The notes: generated by a model not told the origin, from the letters alone. Positions 1 through 7,421 are shown, counted from the first letter of the stretch. The stretch is 64,000 nucleotides of DNA from Pseudomonas extremaustralis (GCF_900102035.1 NZ_LT629689.1:3580001-3644000); one strand, 5' to 3'. A program made the numbers and translations.

Positions 1-677
1 GTCTTGCCGCTGCCGGGCGTTCCCGCCACCACCACGACGTGACCAGGACAGATGCCTGGGATGAATTCGTCCAACGACGGCAGGCCCGTATCAAATCCAA
101 GGCTTGCGGTCCGATTGAACCGGCGGTCAACGCCATCGATTGCCTCGGGCAGAATGTCCTTGATGAACCGGTACCGGCGGCGCGAGTCGAGCCCTTCCGC
201 CTCAAGCGACACCCAAGCCTGCTGGCCCTGGCTCATCACCTCGTCAAGCGGTTCGCCGTCGATCAGGCGCTGACTCATGATTCTCGCAGCAGCGATAACC
301 CGGCGGGCGACAGAGCGCTGCTTGACGACCCGGGCGTATTCGTCAAAGTTCGCGGCGCTCGGTGTGTTCTGCACCAGCAGCCCCACAACGGCCACTGAGC
401 TTTGCCCGTCAGCAAGGAAGGGGCGAGCCTCGCAGATGGTCACAACGTCCACCGCGCGACCTCTGGAGCGCAGCCCCAGCACCACTTCGAACAACTCGGC
501 GCAGGCGGGATGGTGGAAATCCGCAATGGACAGCTTCCCCCCGGCCTCATCGATCAAGTCAGATTGCTGGATCATGCTGCCGATCAGGGCGTATTCAGCC
601 TCATGGCTGTATAGCGCCGAGTCGGGAACCTGCTGGTAGGACGATGAAGAGTCGTCAATTTCAGGGAAATCCATCAT
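1..677 (-). CDS. dnaB: Replicative DNA helicase, DnaB family (partial, runs off left edge)
   Basis: This is the phage-encoded hexameric helicase that unwinds the replication fork. About 225 codons are present. The N-terminal helical domain contains SHEAEYALIGSMI near residue 25, and the fragment reaches the RecA-like ATPase core, ending in the Walker A motif GTPGSGKT at the window edge. The start is ATG at 677, overlapping the stop of the loader gene as ATGA; a second ATG follows immediately. The gene is downstream of a DnaC-type loader and an O-like initiator, which gives a lambda-style initiator/loader/helicase order. The family assignment is secure; the length and the rest of the protein are unseen. 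Confidence 0.88.
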   Translation of the reverse strand, partial: MMDFPEIDDSSSSYQQVPDSALYSHEAEYALIGSMIQQSDLIDEAGGKLSIADFHHPACAELFEVVLGLRSRGRAVDVVTICEARPFLADGQSSVAVVGLLVQNTPSAANFDEYARVVKQRSVARRVIAAARIMSQRLIDGEPLDEVMSQGQQAWVSLEAEGLDSRRRYRFIKDILPEAIDGVDRRFNRTASLGFDTGLPSLDEFIPGICPGHVVVVAGTPGSGK

Positions 678-1495
678 GCCAAGCCTCCCGACCGCGCCGA
701 ATTCCAGGTGAATGGCGCCAGCAGCCCACCATTTTCACGCAACCGGTCAGCTGCGCGTGGACCGATGAAGCTGTGCAGATCCTCAGGTTTCTGATTGCTC
801 ACCAGGATGGTCGGCTTGATCAATTGGTAGCGGCGGTCGACCACCTCATGCAACAGGCTTGGCGTGAAGTCCTTGCCAGCGCGAACGCTATGCACGCCAA
901 CCTCATCGATCACCAGTAGATCGACAGATGCCAGCTCGTTGATCAGATCCGTCTTGGATGGCCCCGAGTTATTGCGGAAGCTATCGGTCACGGCCTGTGT
1001 GATCGACTCCGCGGTGACGATCAACCCGGTATACCCACCAGTGTGGACAACGTGCTGCAGGATCGCGCAGGCCAGGTGCGTCTTGCCGGTACCGATCTCG
1101 CCCATCAGCATCAGGGCGCGGCCGGCGGTCAAGTGCTCCCCGAAGCCCTCGGCGTACTTGCGGCAGATGCTCAAGGCGCGCTGCTTGTCCTTGTCGTTGC
1201 CAGTGACGTAGCTGTCGAGGCTGCACTTGCGAAAGCGCGGAGTGATGCCGGTGGCCATGAGGTCGCTGTTGAGGCGATCAGCTTCGACTTGGGCCACGGC
1301 CTGCAAATGTTCCTCGCGATCCTTGGGCGTGTTGTACAGCGCTTGCCAGCGGCAGGCCGGGCAGGTGTTGAGCTTCCACGATCCGTCGAACTGCTCCACC
1401 AGCGACTGCTTGAACGCGTTGTGCCCAGGAGTACCGCACGACTTCTCGCGAGTTTCAGCCAGTTCCGGCTCCAGGATGAATTTAGAAACGGTCAT
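674..1495 (-). CDS. DnaC-like helicase loader (AAA+ ATPase)
   Basis: A 273-aa AAA+ protein expected to load the neighbouring DnaB helicase at the phage origin. Walker A is GEIGTGKT at 132-139 and Walker B is LLVIDE at 193-198. The N-terminus has Cys20, Cys45 and Cys48 (CPAC), as in zinc-binding DnaC/DnaI-type loaders. It overlaps the end of the initiator gene by 14 bp and its stop overlaps the helicase start, so the three are probably translationally coupled. It could equally be called an IstB/DnaC-family ATPase, but no transposase is nearby, which favours the replication role. Confidence 0.9.
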   Translation of the reverse strand: MTVSKFILEPELAETREKSCGTPGHNAFKQSLVEQFDGSWKLNTCPACRWQALYNTPKDREEHLQAVAQVEADRLNSDLMATGITPRFRKCSLDSYVTGNDKDKQRALSICRKYAEGFGEHLTAGRALMLMGEIGTGKTHLACAILQHVVHTGGYTGLIVTAESITQAVTDSFRNNSGPSKTDLINELASVDLLVIDEVGVHSVRAGKDFTPSLLHEVVDRRYQLIKPTILVSNQKPEDLHSFIGPRAADRLRENGGLLAPFTWNSARSGGLA

Positions 1496-2273
1496 TTGGG
1501 TACATCTCCTGGGTGTGTGTTGGCACGCTGAGGACGGCGCTCTGTTGATTGCCGGCTTTGGCGCCAGCCCCTGGCAGCACTGACTCGGGGTATATGTCCG
1601 ACCAACTGCTGGTGGTGGACTTATCCAGTACGGCGTCGGGCTCTGGGTGGTTGGCCAGCTTCTTGGCGATCAGTTCGCAAGCGCGCAGGGTCAGCGGTGC
1701 CCGTTTGGCTTTTCGCATTTCACAGAAGTCAGCCCAGGCTTGATCGGATGCATTTGTAGGCTTGGCAGCCAACGGATCGAACTTGCTCGACTTCCCTCGT
1801 GAGCCAGCAGACTTGCCTGCGCCTTCTTTTGGTTTATTAACGGATAGATGACGGATAGATGACGTATTGGGTGCAGCTGCTGCACCCCGTTCTGTCTTCA
1901 TTTGCACCCCGTTCTGTTCTGAGCTGCACCCCGTAGCGTTTTCATTTGCACCCCGTTCTGAGCGGGGTGCATCTGGTGCACCCCGTTTTTCGATGAGGTC
2001 GTACACCACCGGGCGCCGGTCGTGACGATCAATGTAAGCCGCCGCAATTGACTGGTTCCCGCGTTTGATCAGGCCTGCTGCCTCAAGGGCGTCCAGCTTG
2101 TAACGCACGGTGCGCTCAGATAGGCCGGTGTCATTGGCAAGGGTCAGCGCCGAAGGAAAAGCACCGCGCCCGTCACTGCCGGCGTAATTGGCCAGGCAGA
2201 GCAGGACGTGGCGGCAGGTGGAATCCTTTATCACCTGCTGCTCCAGAGCCCACACCATGGATTGGATACTCAT
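1482..2273 (-). CDS. Phage replication initiator-like protein (winged HTH, O-like) containing origin iterons
   Basis: 263 aa. Residues about 1-80 form a winged helix-turn-helix of the kind found in phage replication proteins (TGLSERTVRYKLDALEAAGL near residue 50). A low-complexity linker at about 90-150 is encoded by the iteron array at 1881-1986, and the C-terminal part is likely the loader/helicase interaction region. Position directly before a DnaC-type loader and a DnaB helicase, together with iterons inside the gene, is the same layout as lambda gene O. The initiator function is inferred from this context; the HTH is seen directly. Start ATG at 2273, two bases after the upstream gene's stop region. 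Confidence 0.72.
   Translation of the reverse strand: MSIQSMVWALEQQVIKDSTCRHVLLCLANYAGSDGRGAFPSALTLANDTGLSERTVRYKLDALEAAGLIKRGNQSIAAAYIDRHDRRPVVYDLIEKRGAPDAPRSERGANENATGCSSEQNGVQMKTERGAAAAPNTSSIRHLSVNKPKEGAGKSAGSRGKSSKFDPLAAKPTNASDQAWADFCEMRKAKRAPLTLRACELIAKKLANHPEPDAVLDKSTTSSWSDIYPESVLPGAGAKAGNQQSAVLSVPTHTQEMYPNDRF
1840..1861. repeat. Tandem 11-bp repeat in an AT-richer stretch beside the iterons
   Basis: Two perfect copies of ACGGATAGATG (1840-1850 and 1851-1861) lie next to the AT-richer stretch TTTTGGTTTATTAA. On the transcribed strand this follows the iterons, the same side as the AT-rich unwinding region of the lambda origin. It is a candidate unwinding element, proposed from position and base composition only. 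Confidence 0.5.
1881..1986. repeat. Iteron array, candidate phage replication origin
   Basis: The core TGCACCCCGT starts at 1881, 1903, 1925, 1947 and 1977. The first four copies are spaced exactly 22 bp, about two helical turns. Three copies (1881, 1903, 1947) extend to TGCACCCCGTTCTG, and an inverted copy (CGGGGTGCA) sits at 1963-1971. The array lies inside the initiator-like gene. Confidence 0.8.
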
Positions 2274-2497
2274 ATGTCGAGCTCCCGCGTTACCCGGCGC
2301 ACGAAGTCGTCATAGGCCTCACTCATGACGAAACCTGCTTGCTCCAGCATCTCGCGATGGGCCTTGGCGCCGCTGTACATCACCCAGCGCTCGCGCTCGG
2401 GCAGATCCTTGAAGTGGTCGTAGGTTGGCCAGGGCCCGACGATTACCGGCGCTGTACGGGCGTCCTGGGGGGGGGCATGAGGGTTGATGATGGTCAT
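2270..2497 (-). CDS. Small phage protein of unknown function
   Basis: 75 aa, not recognised. The start is ATG at 2497, preceded by a GGGGAG ribosome-binding site about 10 bases upstream and overlapping the upstream stop as ATGA; a longer in-frame version would overlap the upstream gene by about 100 bp and is less likely. The protein is mostly charged (PERERWVMYSGAKAHREML) with no signal peptide or membrane segment. Its place in the tightly overlapping early operon just before the initiator suggests a small accessory or host-takeover protein, but nothing in the sequence shows which. Confidence 0.65.
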   Translation of the reverse strand: MTIINPHAPPQDARTAPVIVGPWPTYDHFKDLPERERWVMYSGAKAHREMLEQAGFVMSEAYDDFVRRVTRELDI

Positions 2498-3018
2498 TGC
2501 AAAGTCTCCCCTGCCGGACGGACGAACAGTTCCTCGTCCGGCTCGCCCGGCATCTTGCCGCCGGACAATCGCATGATCAGCACGGTGAGGGCGTTGCACG
2601 AATTGATCATCGAGGCGTGCGCGTTCCAGATGGTGTCGTCATCGGGATCTGTACAGGCGAGCGACTCATGAGCGAAGTTCGTTCCGTTGCTCGCCATGCA
2701 GGCCAGCGTCAAGTCATCGAACTGCTCAAAGTGCGGCTCATTGAGGATCGCGAGCCGCTCAACGGCGACAGGCGGGACATCACCAGGGAACTCCAAGGGG
2801 AATTTGGAAGCGGTTATCCCCTGGACCAAAGTTTCGCGAGGGATGCCCTTGGCTTGCAGGACCGTGCTCAAGGAGAGGAAGCAGGCGAGCGCAACCATCT
2901 CGGTGGGATGCCCTTCAGCCTTGGCGTGACCAACCACCAGCGGCAGCAGGTCACCCAGCACGAACACTTCATGGGTAGCCATGTCGTTGGATGCGCCTTT
3001 CTGGATTGGCTTTTTCAT
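2494..3018 (-). CDS. Hypothetical phage protein
   Basis: 174 aa with no motif I recognise. It has no signal peptide or clear membrane helix; several Cys residues (ALACF, LACMAS, SLACTD, NSCNAL) are scattered rather than in metal-site spacing. Start ATG at 3018 overlaps the stop of the preceding gene as ATGA, and its own stop overlaps the next start, so it is embedded in the early operon. Consistent reading frame and overlaps on both sides support that it is a real gene. Confidence 0.7.
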   Translation of the reverse strand: MKKPIQKGASNDMATHEVFVLGDLLPLVVGHAKAEGHPTEMVALACFLSLSTVLQAKGIPRETLVQGITASKFPLEFPGDVPPVAVERLAILNEPHFEQFDDLTLACMASNGTNFAHESLACTDPDDDTIWNAHASMINSCNALTVLIMRLSGGKMPGEPDEELFVRPAGETLQ

Positions 3019-3320
3019 AGCGAACGCTCCAGGCGCTCGACGAGCATGCGCATCTTGCGTTTTAGCTTGGTCGTGAGATCTCGTTGGGTTTTCCAGCGTG
3101 TGTAAGCGACATCCGTGAAAGCAATCACCCCCGAGAACTCTTCGTCGTATGGGTTCACGCGCTTATTGGTATCGGCGAAGGGCCGCCCGTAGGCATCGAA
3201 GTACACGCGGTACATGGTGTTCAATTCGCGGCGCAGCGAGTTGCGCTTGGTCTCGGCCAGTTGATACTCAACCGCCGACTCGGCGATCTTGGTCATGAGC
3301 TGCTCTTGGGAAATCTTCAT
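3015..3320 (-). CDS. Hypothetical phage protein, helical
   Basis: 101 aa, not recognised. It is rich in Lys, Arg and Glu and looks helical at both ends (ESAVEYQLAETKRNSLRREL and KLKRKMRMLVERLERSL), with a short central region containing Tyr and Pro. Start ATG at 3320 overlaps the upstream stop (ATGA) and the stop overlaps the downstream start in the same way. It could be a small nucleic-acid-binding or coiled-coil protein; no specific function is supported. Confidence 0.68.
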   Translation of the reverse strand: MKISQEQLMTKIAESAVEYQLAETKRNSLRRELNTMYRVYFDAYGRPFADTNKRVNPYDEEFSGVIAFTDVAYTRWKTQRDLTTKLKRKMRMLVERLERSL

Positions 3321-4054
3321 GCTTGTTCTCCGTCGGCGCCAAACAGGTCAGCCAGGTCAATTTGGTAAACGTCCATCCAGGCAGCGGCGGGCCAGGCGAT
3401 GACCGAGCCGAAGGTGGGATGAATTACGTGAGGGGCGTTGATGCCACGTGCCTGGCACCACTTCTTGAGTGGGCGCCAACCGCTCCTGCCGAACTCGCGG
3501 CCGAGGGCCTTCTCTACGGCGACGATGGTTGCCTGGGTGACACCCATGCCAAGCAGCTCCCTGAGTTGGCGAGCCTCACGGACGGCGGCACTTGCCGTGG
3601 CCATCGCCGTTGCCTCACGGCGCGAACCGATCTCGGCTTTGGTTTCGATGGCGTAGTCACGCTGCTCAATTGCCAGTTTTTCTGAGCGTTTGGATTCCAG
3701 CAGGTGTTCCAGGGCACTGATGTAGTCGCCGGGCAAGGCCGGCGCAATTGGCTGCTGCTCAAGACGGTTGAGCTTGGTTGTGACCCGACGGCGAACAGCC
3801 TTTGACTCGCGCATCAGTACCCACATGCATTGATCGCGGGTCATGCGAAGTTCTACAGACTCGGTTTTGTTCAAATTTTGAACTACGAAAGTTTCGTAGT
3901 GCTCGCCGGCAAGCTCGTCCCGGCAGCGAGCGGTGAAGTCGTTGCGGCGGACATCCCCTTCGCCAAACTCAGCGCGGGCTTCGTTGACCAGCTCGAGCAA
4001 CTCGATGCTGGTCATGGTGACGGCATCGCCGCCTTGGAATTTGGCGATGGTCAT
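3317..4054 (-). CDS. Rha-like phage regulatory protein (putative antirepressor)
   Basis: 245 aa. The N-terminal about 90 residues resemble the Rha/antirepressor DNA-binding domain (TSIELLELVNEARAEFGEG, then MTRDQCMWVLMRESKAVRRR). Residues 115-160 are a helical, Ala/Glu/Arg-rich linker, and the C-terminal 80 residues (RQLRELLGMGVTQATIVAVE ... WPAAAWMDVYQIDLADLF) look like a second DNA-binding domain. This two-domain plan is typical of phage antirepressors. It lies in the early operon under the Cro-type promoter. Start is ATG at 4054 (ATGA overlap); an internal ATG 13 codons later is possible. Role inferred from domain resemblance. Confidence 0.6.
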   Translation of the reverse strand: MTIAKFQGGDAVTMTSIELLELVNEARAEFGEGDVRRNDFTARCRDELAGEHYETFVVQNLNKTESVELRMTRDQCMWVLMRESKAVRRRVTTKLNRLEQQPIAPALPGDYISALEHLLESKRSEKLAIEQRDYAIETKAEIGSRREATAMATASAAVREARQLRELLGMGVTQATIVAVEKALGREFGRSGWRPLKKWCQARGINAPHVIHPTFGSVIAWPAAAWMDVYQIDLADLFGADGEQA

Positions 4055-4557
4055 GGATTCACCTTTGAGTTGATGGCGGCATGGAAGGCTTCGTCCGTAC
4101 GCTCCAGGCTTTCATTTGCCTGCAGGACAAGCGAGCGCTCAGGGATGGCGTCGAAACAAGACCCGAGCCGTTCAGCTGCGGATTCCAGCCAGTAAGCGAT
4201 CTCGCCGATGAAGCCGGCACGCTGACCATCGAGAGACAGCTTTTCCTCATCAGTGGTAGTCACTTTGGCGTCCATGGAAGCGAGCACGCTTCGCAGGCTG
4301 CTGCTGCCGAGCCTTGTAGGGTTCTCGCGCTCGTCACGCAGGTATTTCAGGAACATGCGTCCAGCGATGCGCCCGACCTCGATTCCACCGAAGAAGCCAC
4401 CAGTGAGTGGAACATCCCAATTCGAAGAACTCTTGCTGTGATCCTTTCCAACAAATGGCAGGCGATCCCATGCGCACTTACCATCCGGCTTCGAGCGAAG
4501 GCCTACCGGCTTGCGCTTAGGTAATGGACGCTTGGATTTAGGGATGGATACCTTCAC
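4051..4557 (-). CDS. Hypothetical phage protein
   Basis: 168 aa with a GTG start at 4557 that overlaps the upstream stop as GTGA. The first 20 residues are strongly basic (KSKRPLPKRKPVGLRSK), suggesting nucleic-acid contact; a Gly/Phe patch (LTGGFFGGIEVGRIAGRMF) lies around residue 55. The C-terminal third is helical. I do not recognise the family. Overlaps on both sides place it in the same transcript as its neighbours. Confidence 0.65.
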   Translation of the reverse strand: MKVSIPKSKRPLPKRKPVGLRSKPDGKCAWDRLPFVGKDHSKSSSNWDVPLTGGFFGGIEVGRIAGRMFLKYLRDERENPTRLGSSSLRSVLASMDAKVTTTDEEKLSLDGQRAGFIGEIAYWLESAAERLGSCFDAIPERSLVLQANESLERTDEAFHAAINSKVNP

Positions 4558-4844
4558 TGGACACCCCCTACATGTACAGCATCATGCGCCGCGCCGGCAT
4601 GACGGCTCTTCCAGAAGAAGTTGCCGGTTGCTAAAGTGATCGACTCCAGACGGCTTTCGATCTCAGTGGCAATAGGATTGCTCCAGCCGCCGTCGAGCGA
4701 TGGGACGATCTGAGCCAAAAGGATCGTTCGCAATTCGTTGAAGGTGGCGCGGGCGGCATTCATCCGAGCCATTTGCTCGGCGGTGACAACGGCGTCATCC
4801 AACAATTCGCCATATATTTCCAATACGGCCGGAAGGTTATTCAT
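4554..4844 (-). CDS. Small hypothetical phage protein
   Basis: 96 aa counted from ATG at 4844; a longer frame exists but would overlap the upstream gene by more than 100 bp. Mostly helical and acidic (MNNLPAVLEIYGELLDDAVV at the start). It resembles the neighbouring gene products at 4837-5130 and 5127-5432 in size and in its helical, DUF-like character, but I cannot show homology. Stop overlaps the next gene's GTG start. Confidence 0.6.
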   Translation of the reverse strand: MNNLPAVLEIYGELLDDAVVTAEQMARMNAARATFNELRTILLAQIVPSLDGGWSNPIATEIESRLESITLATGNFFWKSRHAGAAHDAVHVGGVQ

Positions 4845-5130
4845 GCTGATCTCCGACTTCCCGCGCCACGTTTTCGGTATCCGCGTTTTGTGGCGCGAGT
4901 TCGTCAAGCTGGCGGCTAATGGTTTCGTAGCTGCACGACGCGTTATTGGCGGCATCCGCCACAAGGTTCCAGGCGATCTCGATCAGATTGCTTACGTGCG
5001 ATGGATGTGCCGAGCCAGTGGTCATGGAAAACAGCAGGCTCTCCAACTGGTTAAGTGCTGTCTTGGCGGTTTCGAGATCGAGTAAAGCGCCGTGGGCGAC
5101 GACAAGGGCGGTCTGGTGGAGGGCGGTCAT
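4837..5130 (-). CDS. Small hypothetical phage protein
   Basis: 97 aa from ATG at 5130, which overlaps the preceding stop as ATGA. Helical (LVVAHGALLDLETAKTALNQ near the start), one Cys, no signal or membrane segment. Not recognised. It overlaps the next gene by 8 bp, in keeping with the compact early operon. Confidence 0.6.
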   Translation of the reverse strand: MTALHQTALVVAHGALLDLETAKTALNQLESLLFSMTTGSAHPSHVSNLIEIAWNLVADAANNASCSYETISRQLDELAPQNADTENVAREVGDQHE

Positions 5131-5432
5131 CGGGCACCACCTTGGGCAAAAGCCCCGTTGCGGCGGAGAAGATCGCGGCAAGCCTCGCCATTGTCAGATA
5201 GCTTGCTGCCAATGATTGAAAGACCTGCCGCGAGACCGTCGGTAACGGATGCTGGCAGTAGCTCTTGCTCGACTTCATGGGCGTAAATGCCGCGAAGCAA
5301 GGCCCCCAGCGCCCAAACAAAAGCGCCGGCCTCCTGCATATCCTGCGAGCAATTCGCGAGCTGGCTTTCGTAGTCCGGACGCGGCAGTGCTTGCGCCTTT
5401 GGTGGTTTGTTGCTATTTTTTGGGTGTGACAT
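5127..5432 (-). CDS. Small hypothetical phage protein
   Basis: 101 aa. Start ATG at 5432 is preceded by a good ribosome-binding site (GGAGAAG, 6 bases upstream), so this is the entry point for ribosomes on the run of overlapping genes below it. The N-terminus is Lys/Pro/Asn-rich and the centre is hydrophobic (AGAFVWALGALLRGIYAHEV), not long enough to call a transmembrane helix with confidence. Function unknown. Confidence 0.65.
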   Translation of the reverse strand: MSHPKNSNKPPKAQALPRPDYESQLANCSQDMQEAGAFVWALGALLRGIYAHEVEQELLPASVTDGLAAGLSIIGSKLSDNGEACRDLLRRNGAFAQGGAR

Positions 5433-5460
5433 ATCGTCTTCTCCGACGAAAGATTCAAAG

Positions 5461-5513
5461 AAGTCCCTTGCAGGGGACTGATTAAGAAGCCAGCCTCGAC
5501 AGCTGGCTTTTTG
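5461..5513. other. Two hairpins in the gap between KilA-N gene and early operon
   Basis: The 125-bp gap 5433-5557 contains GTCCC(TTGCA)GGGGAC at 5463-5478 and a stronger stem, GCCAGC...GCTGGC, at about 5489-5508. Read on the minus strand, neither is followed by a clean T-run; the T-run is on the plus-strand side. They could be an attenuator, an antitermination site or an mRNA processing site. Confidence 0.4.
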
Positions 5514-5557
5514 CTGTCTGGTTTAACCTGACAGCAAATACAGGGATGGGCAGACCT

Positions 5558-6112
5558 TCATGGCAAGGTCCGCAAGCGTGGTTTATCAGGACGATTCAGT
5601 TCGAGCGCCATCTGGATAGAGTTGATCTTGCGCTCGACTTCGAGACTAAGAGTGGGCTCGTCACGCTGCCACTCCCACAGGCCGCGACCGCAAGCACTAG
5701 CAAGCGCCTTGCGATCATTGAAGTTTTTGCAGGTGCGATTTAGGTCTTCAAGGGCAGATGGCACGCGGTGCAAAATTTCCTCGATGCGCGTGTCACACCA
5801 CACCGAAAACTTAGCGCTGAGCCAGCGGGCAAAGTGAATGGCGAGTTTCGGATGCAGCCATGTACCGCCACCCCGATCAGCCCGAGCCTTACTGGTTTTT
5901 ACATACCCGGAATTCCGGGTATCTAGAATTTTCGACTCGGCGCCGGTCAGATGCTCATCAAGCGCCTGGATGTACTCAAGGGTGTCTGCGTTATCCAGCC
6001 AGTGGTCGATACGCTTGCCGAAACGGTCAGCCAGCTTTGTGGCATGAAGCCAACCATCTGCGCTGAAGCGGACCGGCTTGCCCTGATATTCGAAAGGGAT
6101 GACGTTGTTCAT
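5558..6112 (-). CDS. KilA-N domain DNA-binding protein
   Basis: 184 aa. The N-terminal domain has the KilA-N pattern: FSADGWLHATKLADRFGKRI, then WLHPKLAIHFARWLSAKFSV around residues 85-105. KilA-N proteins are phage regulators or antirepressors that bind DNA. The start is ATG at 6112, coupled to the upstream stop as TGATG; a GTG one codon earlier is possible. It is the second gene of the Cro-promoter transcript, as expected for an early regulator that may help switch to lytic growth. Family assignment is good; target unknown. Confidence 0.82.
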   Translation of the reverse strand: MNNVIPFEYQGKPVRFSADGWLHATKLADRFGKRIDHWLDNADTLEYIQALDEHLTGAESKILDTRNSGYVKTSKARADRGGGTWLHPKLAIHFARWLSAKFSVWCDTRIEEILHRVPSALEDLNRTCKNFNDRKALASACGRGLWEWQRDEPTLSLEVERKINSIQMALELNRPDKPRLRTLP

Positions 6113-6414
6113 CACGCCACCTCCGCAGCACTGGACAAAACACCAGCACCGTCAGTGGACTGACCATGGATCGGGTTTGGGCGTACATTTGCGTTCAAGG
6201 TCGGGCCGCAGCCTGACCTGCATTTGCGTTCAATGCGAGCGGGGAAGGCGCGGCGCTCTTCGGCAGAGAACGTGCCATCCAACTCTTGGGTGACGATAAT
6301 ATTTCGACCGATGCGTATTGCCTTGCTGAGCGCGCCCTGGGTGACGCCTAAAAGCATCGCTGCTTCAGGCTGCCCTCGCTCTTTTGCAAAATCTTTTAAA
6401 TGAACGTTGCTCAC
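6112..6414 (-). CDS. Cro-like repressor (HTH)
   Basis: 100 aa using the GTG at 6414, which has GGAGAAG five bases upstream; an ATG at 6435 would put the ribosome-binding site inside the gene. The HTH is DFAKERGQPEAAMLLGVTQG followed by ALSKAIRIGRN, the pattern of lambda Cro-type proteins where a small DNA-binding domain is followed by a tail. It is divergent from the CI-like gene across three operators and is the first gene of the early transcript. Role inferred from fold and position. Confidence 0.78.
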   Translation of the reverse strand: MSNVHLKDFAKERGQPEAAMLLGVTQGALSKAIRIGRNIIVTQELDGTFSAEERRAFPARIERKCRSGCGPTLNANVRPNPIHGQSTDGAGVLSSAAEVA

Positions 6415-6434
6415 GGTTCTTCTCCGAGGAGTCA

Positions 6435-6512
6435 TGCCCGGATAGTACCTATGGCATTATTCAAAGTAAATACTTTTGGCATTTGTCAAGATATTACCAA
6501 AAGGAATATTCT
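6435..6512. promoter_or_regulatory. Right operator region: three 11-bp operators, divergent cro/cI promoters
   Basis: Operators fit the palindrome TRCCWWWGGYA: TACCTATGGCA at 6446-6456, TACTTTTGGCA at 6471-6481 and TACCAAAAGGA at 6495-6505, spaced 25 and 24 bp. The minus-strand (cro) promoter reads TTTACT, 17 bp, TACTAT, with operators covering its -10 and flanking its -35. A plus-strand -10 (TATTCT, 6507-6512) with -35 TTGTCA (6483-6488) would start cI mRNA almost at its ATG. Confidence 0.75.
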
Positions 6513-6518
6513 CAGCGA

Positions 6519-7289
6519 ATGAGCAAACGACACCTACCCGATGACAGACAAGCTGAGTGCCTTCGGTTGAAGAGCATCTTCAATGCGAAGAAGCGTGACC
6601 TCGGCCTGACCCAAGAGAAGCTCGCTGAATATCTGGGGATAAATCAGAGTTCGGTTAGCCACTACCTGAATGCTGTAAATCCTCTTAACGCAACTGTTGC
6701 AGTTGCATTCGCTAGAATATTGGAGGTCAAGGTCTCAGACTTCAGCCCCCGTCTTGCAACCGAAATTGAGCTTCTGACTTCGCCCTCTGTTGAAGCAACT
6801 CGAGAATTTATCTCCAACCGAGTGGGGGCCCACAAAGCCAAAGGGGTCGTCCCGCACGAAGAGTACGTGCTGATCCCCCAATACATGCCTGAGGACCGCT
6901 TCGTCAAAGGAGTTAACGACGATCACGTAGGCCTGACTGAGGGCCTAGTCTTCAGGCGCGGGTGGTTGCGAAGGATGGGGGCATGGCCTGACAACTTGTT
7001 CGTTGTTTATGCAGATGGAAATGATATGGCGCCGCACATATGCGCCATGGACGTGATTCTGTTCGACACCTCAAAAAAGAATCCAGAGGATAGGCAGATA
7101 TACGTGGTTAAGCGAAGAGATGGCGGGATTACCGTGAAACGCATGATTCAGCAGCTGTCTGGATCGTGGATTCTCCGAAGCGAGAACGCCGATAAAAATC
7201 TTTTTCCAGACGAAATAGTCCCAGAATCGGAAGCTTCTGCATTACCAATCATTGGAAAGGTAATCTGGAGGGGTGGTAACGCAAGCTAG
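6519..7289 (+). CDS. CI-like repressor, S24/LexA fold with nucleophile serine replaced
   Basis: 256 aa from ATG at 6519, after a purine-rich AAGGAA. An N-terminal XRE-type HTH (LTQEKLAEYLGINQSSVSHY, residues 30-49) is followed by a C-terminal S24-peptidase-like domain (LVFRRGWLRRMGAWPDNLFV, then the active-site region). The family normally has GDSM with Ser as nucleophile; here it is GNDM (167-170), so Asp169 stands in the Ser position. The Lys partner is kept (TVKRM, Lys207), 38 residues on as expected. This protein should bind operators and dimerise but not self-cleave. It has operators on both sides, and its AT-richer base composition differs from neighbours. Confidence 0.85.
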   Translation: MSKRHLPDDRQAECLRLKSIFNAKKRDLGLTQEKLAEYLGINQSSVSHYLNAVNPLNATVAVAFARILEVKVSDFSPRLATEIELLTSPSVEATREFISNRVGAHKAKGVVPHEEYVLIPQYMPEDRFVKGVNDDHVGLTEGLVFRRGWLRRMGAWPDNLFVVYADGNDMAPHICAMDVILFDTSKKNPEDRQIYVVKRRDGGITVKRMIQQLSGSWILRSENADKNLFPDEIVPESEASALPIIGKVIWRGGNAS

Positions 7290-7302
7290 TTTCTCAATAC
7301 CA

Positions 7303-7329
7303 AAAGCCGCCCGCGAGGCGGTTTTTTTT
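7303..7329 (+). terminator. Rho-independent terminator after cI-like gene
   Basis: The stem CCGCC(CGCGA)GGCGG, flanked by AAAAG and a run of eight T, starts 14 bp after the repressor stop. Confidence 0.88.
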
Positions 7330-7348
7330 CGCCGATGCAAAATAATAG

Positions 7349-7388
7349 TGCCAAAGGTATTTACATCTAATATTGCCATAGGTAATGT
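7349..7388 (+). promoter_or_regulatory. Left-type operator pair and promoter
   Basis: TGCCAAAGGTA (7349-7359) and TGCCATAGGTA (7374-7384) are 25 bp apart and match the right operators in reverse orientation. The promoter is -35 TTTACA (7360-7365), a 17-bp spacer and -10 TAATGT (7383-7388), with the second operator overlapping the -10. The layout is the same as that of the cro promoter. Confidence 0.78.
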
Positions 7389-7421
7389 TTAGCCATCGCA
7401 TCCCGCCATGGAGTCCACAGC

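Noticed and set aside
1881..1986. Short regular repeats considered as a CRISPR array
   Set aside because: The repeats are only 10-14 bp with 8-12 bp between them, they lie inside a coding gene, and no cas genes are near. Iterons explain them.
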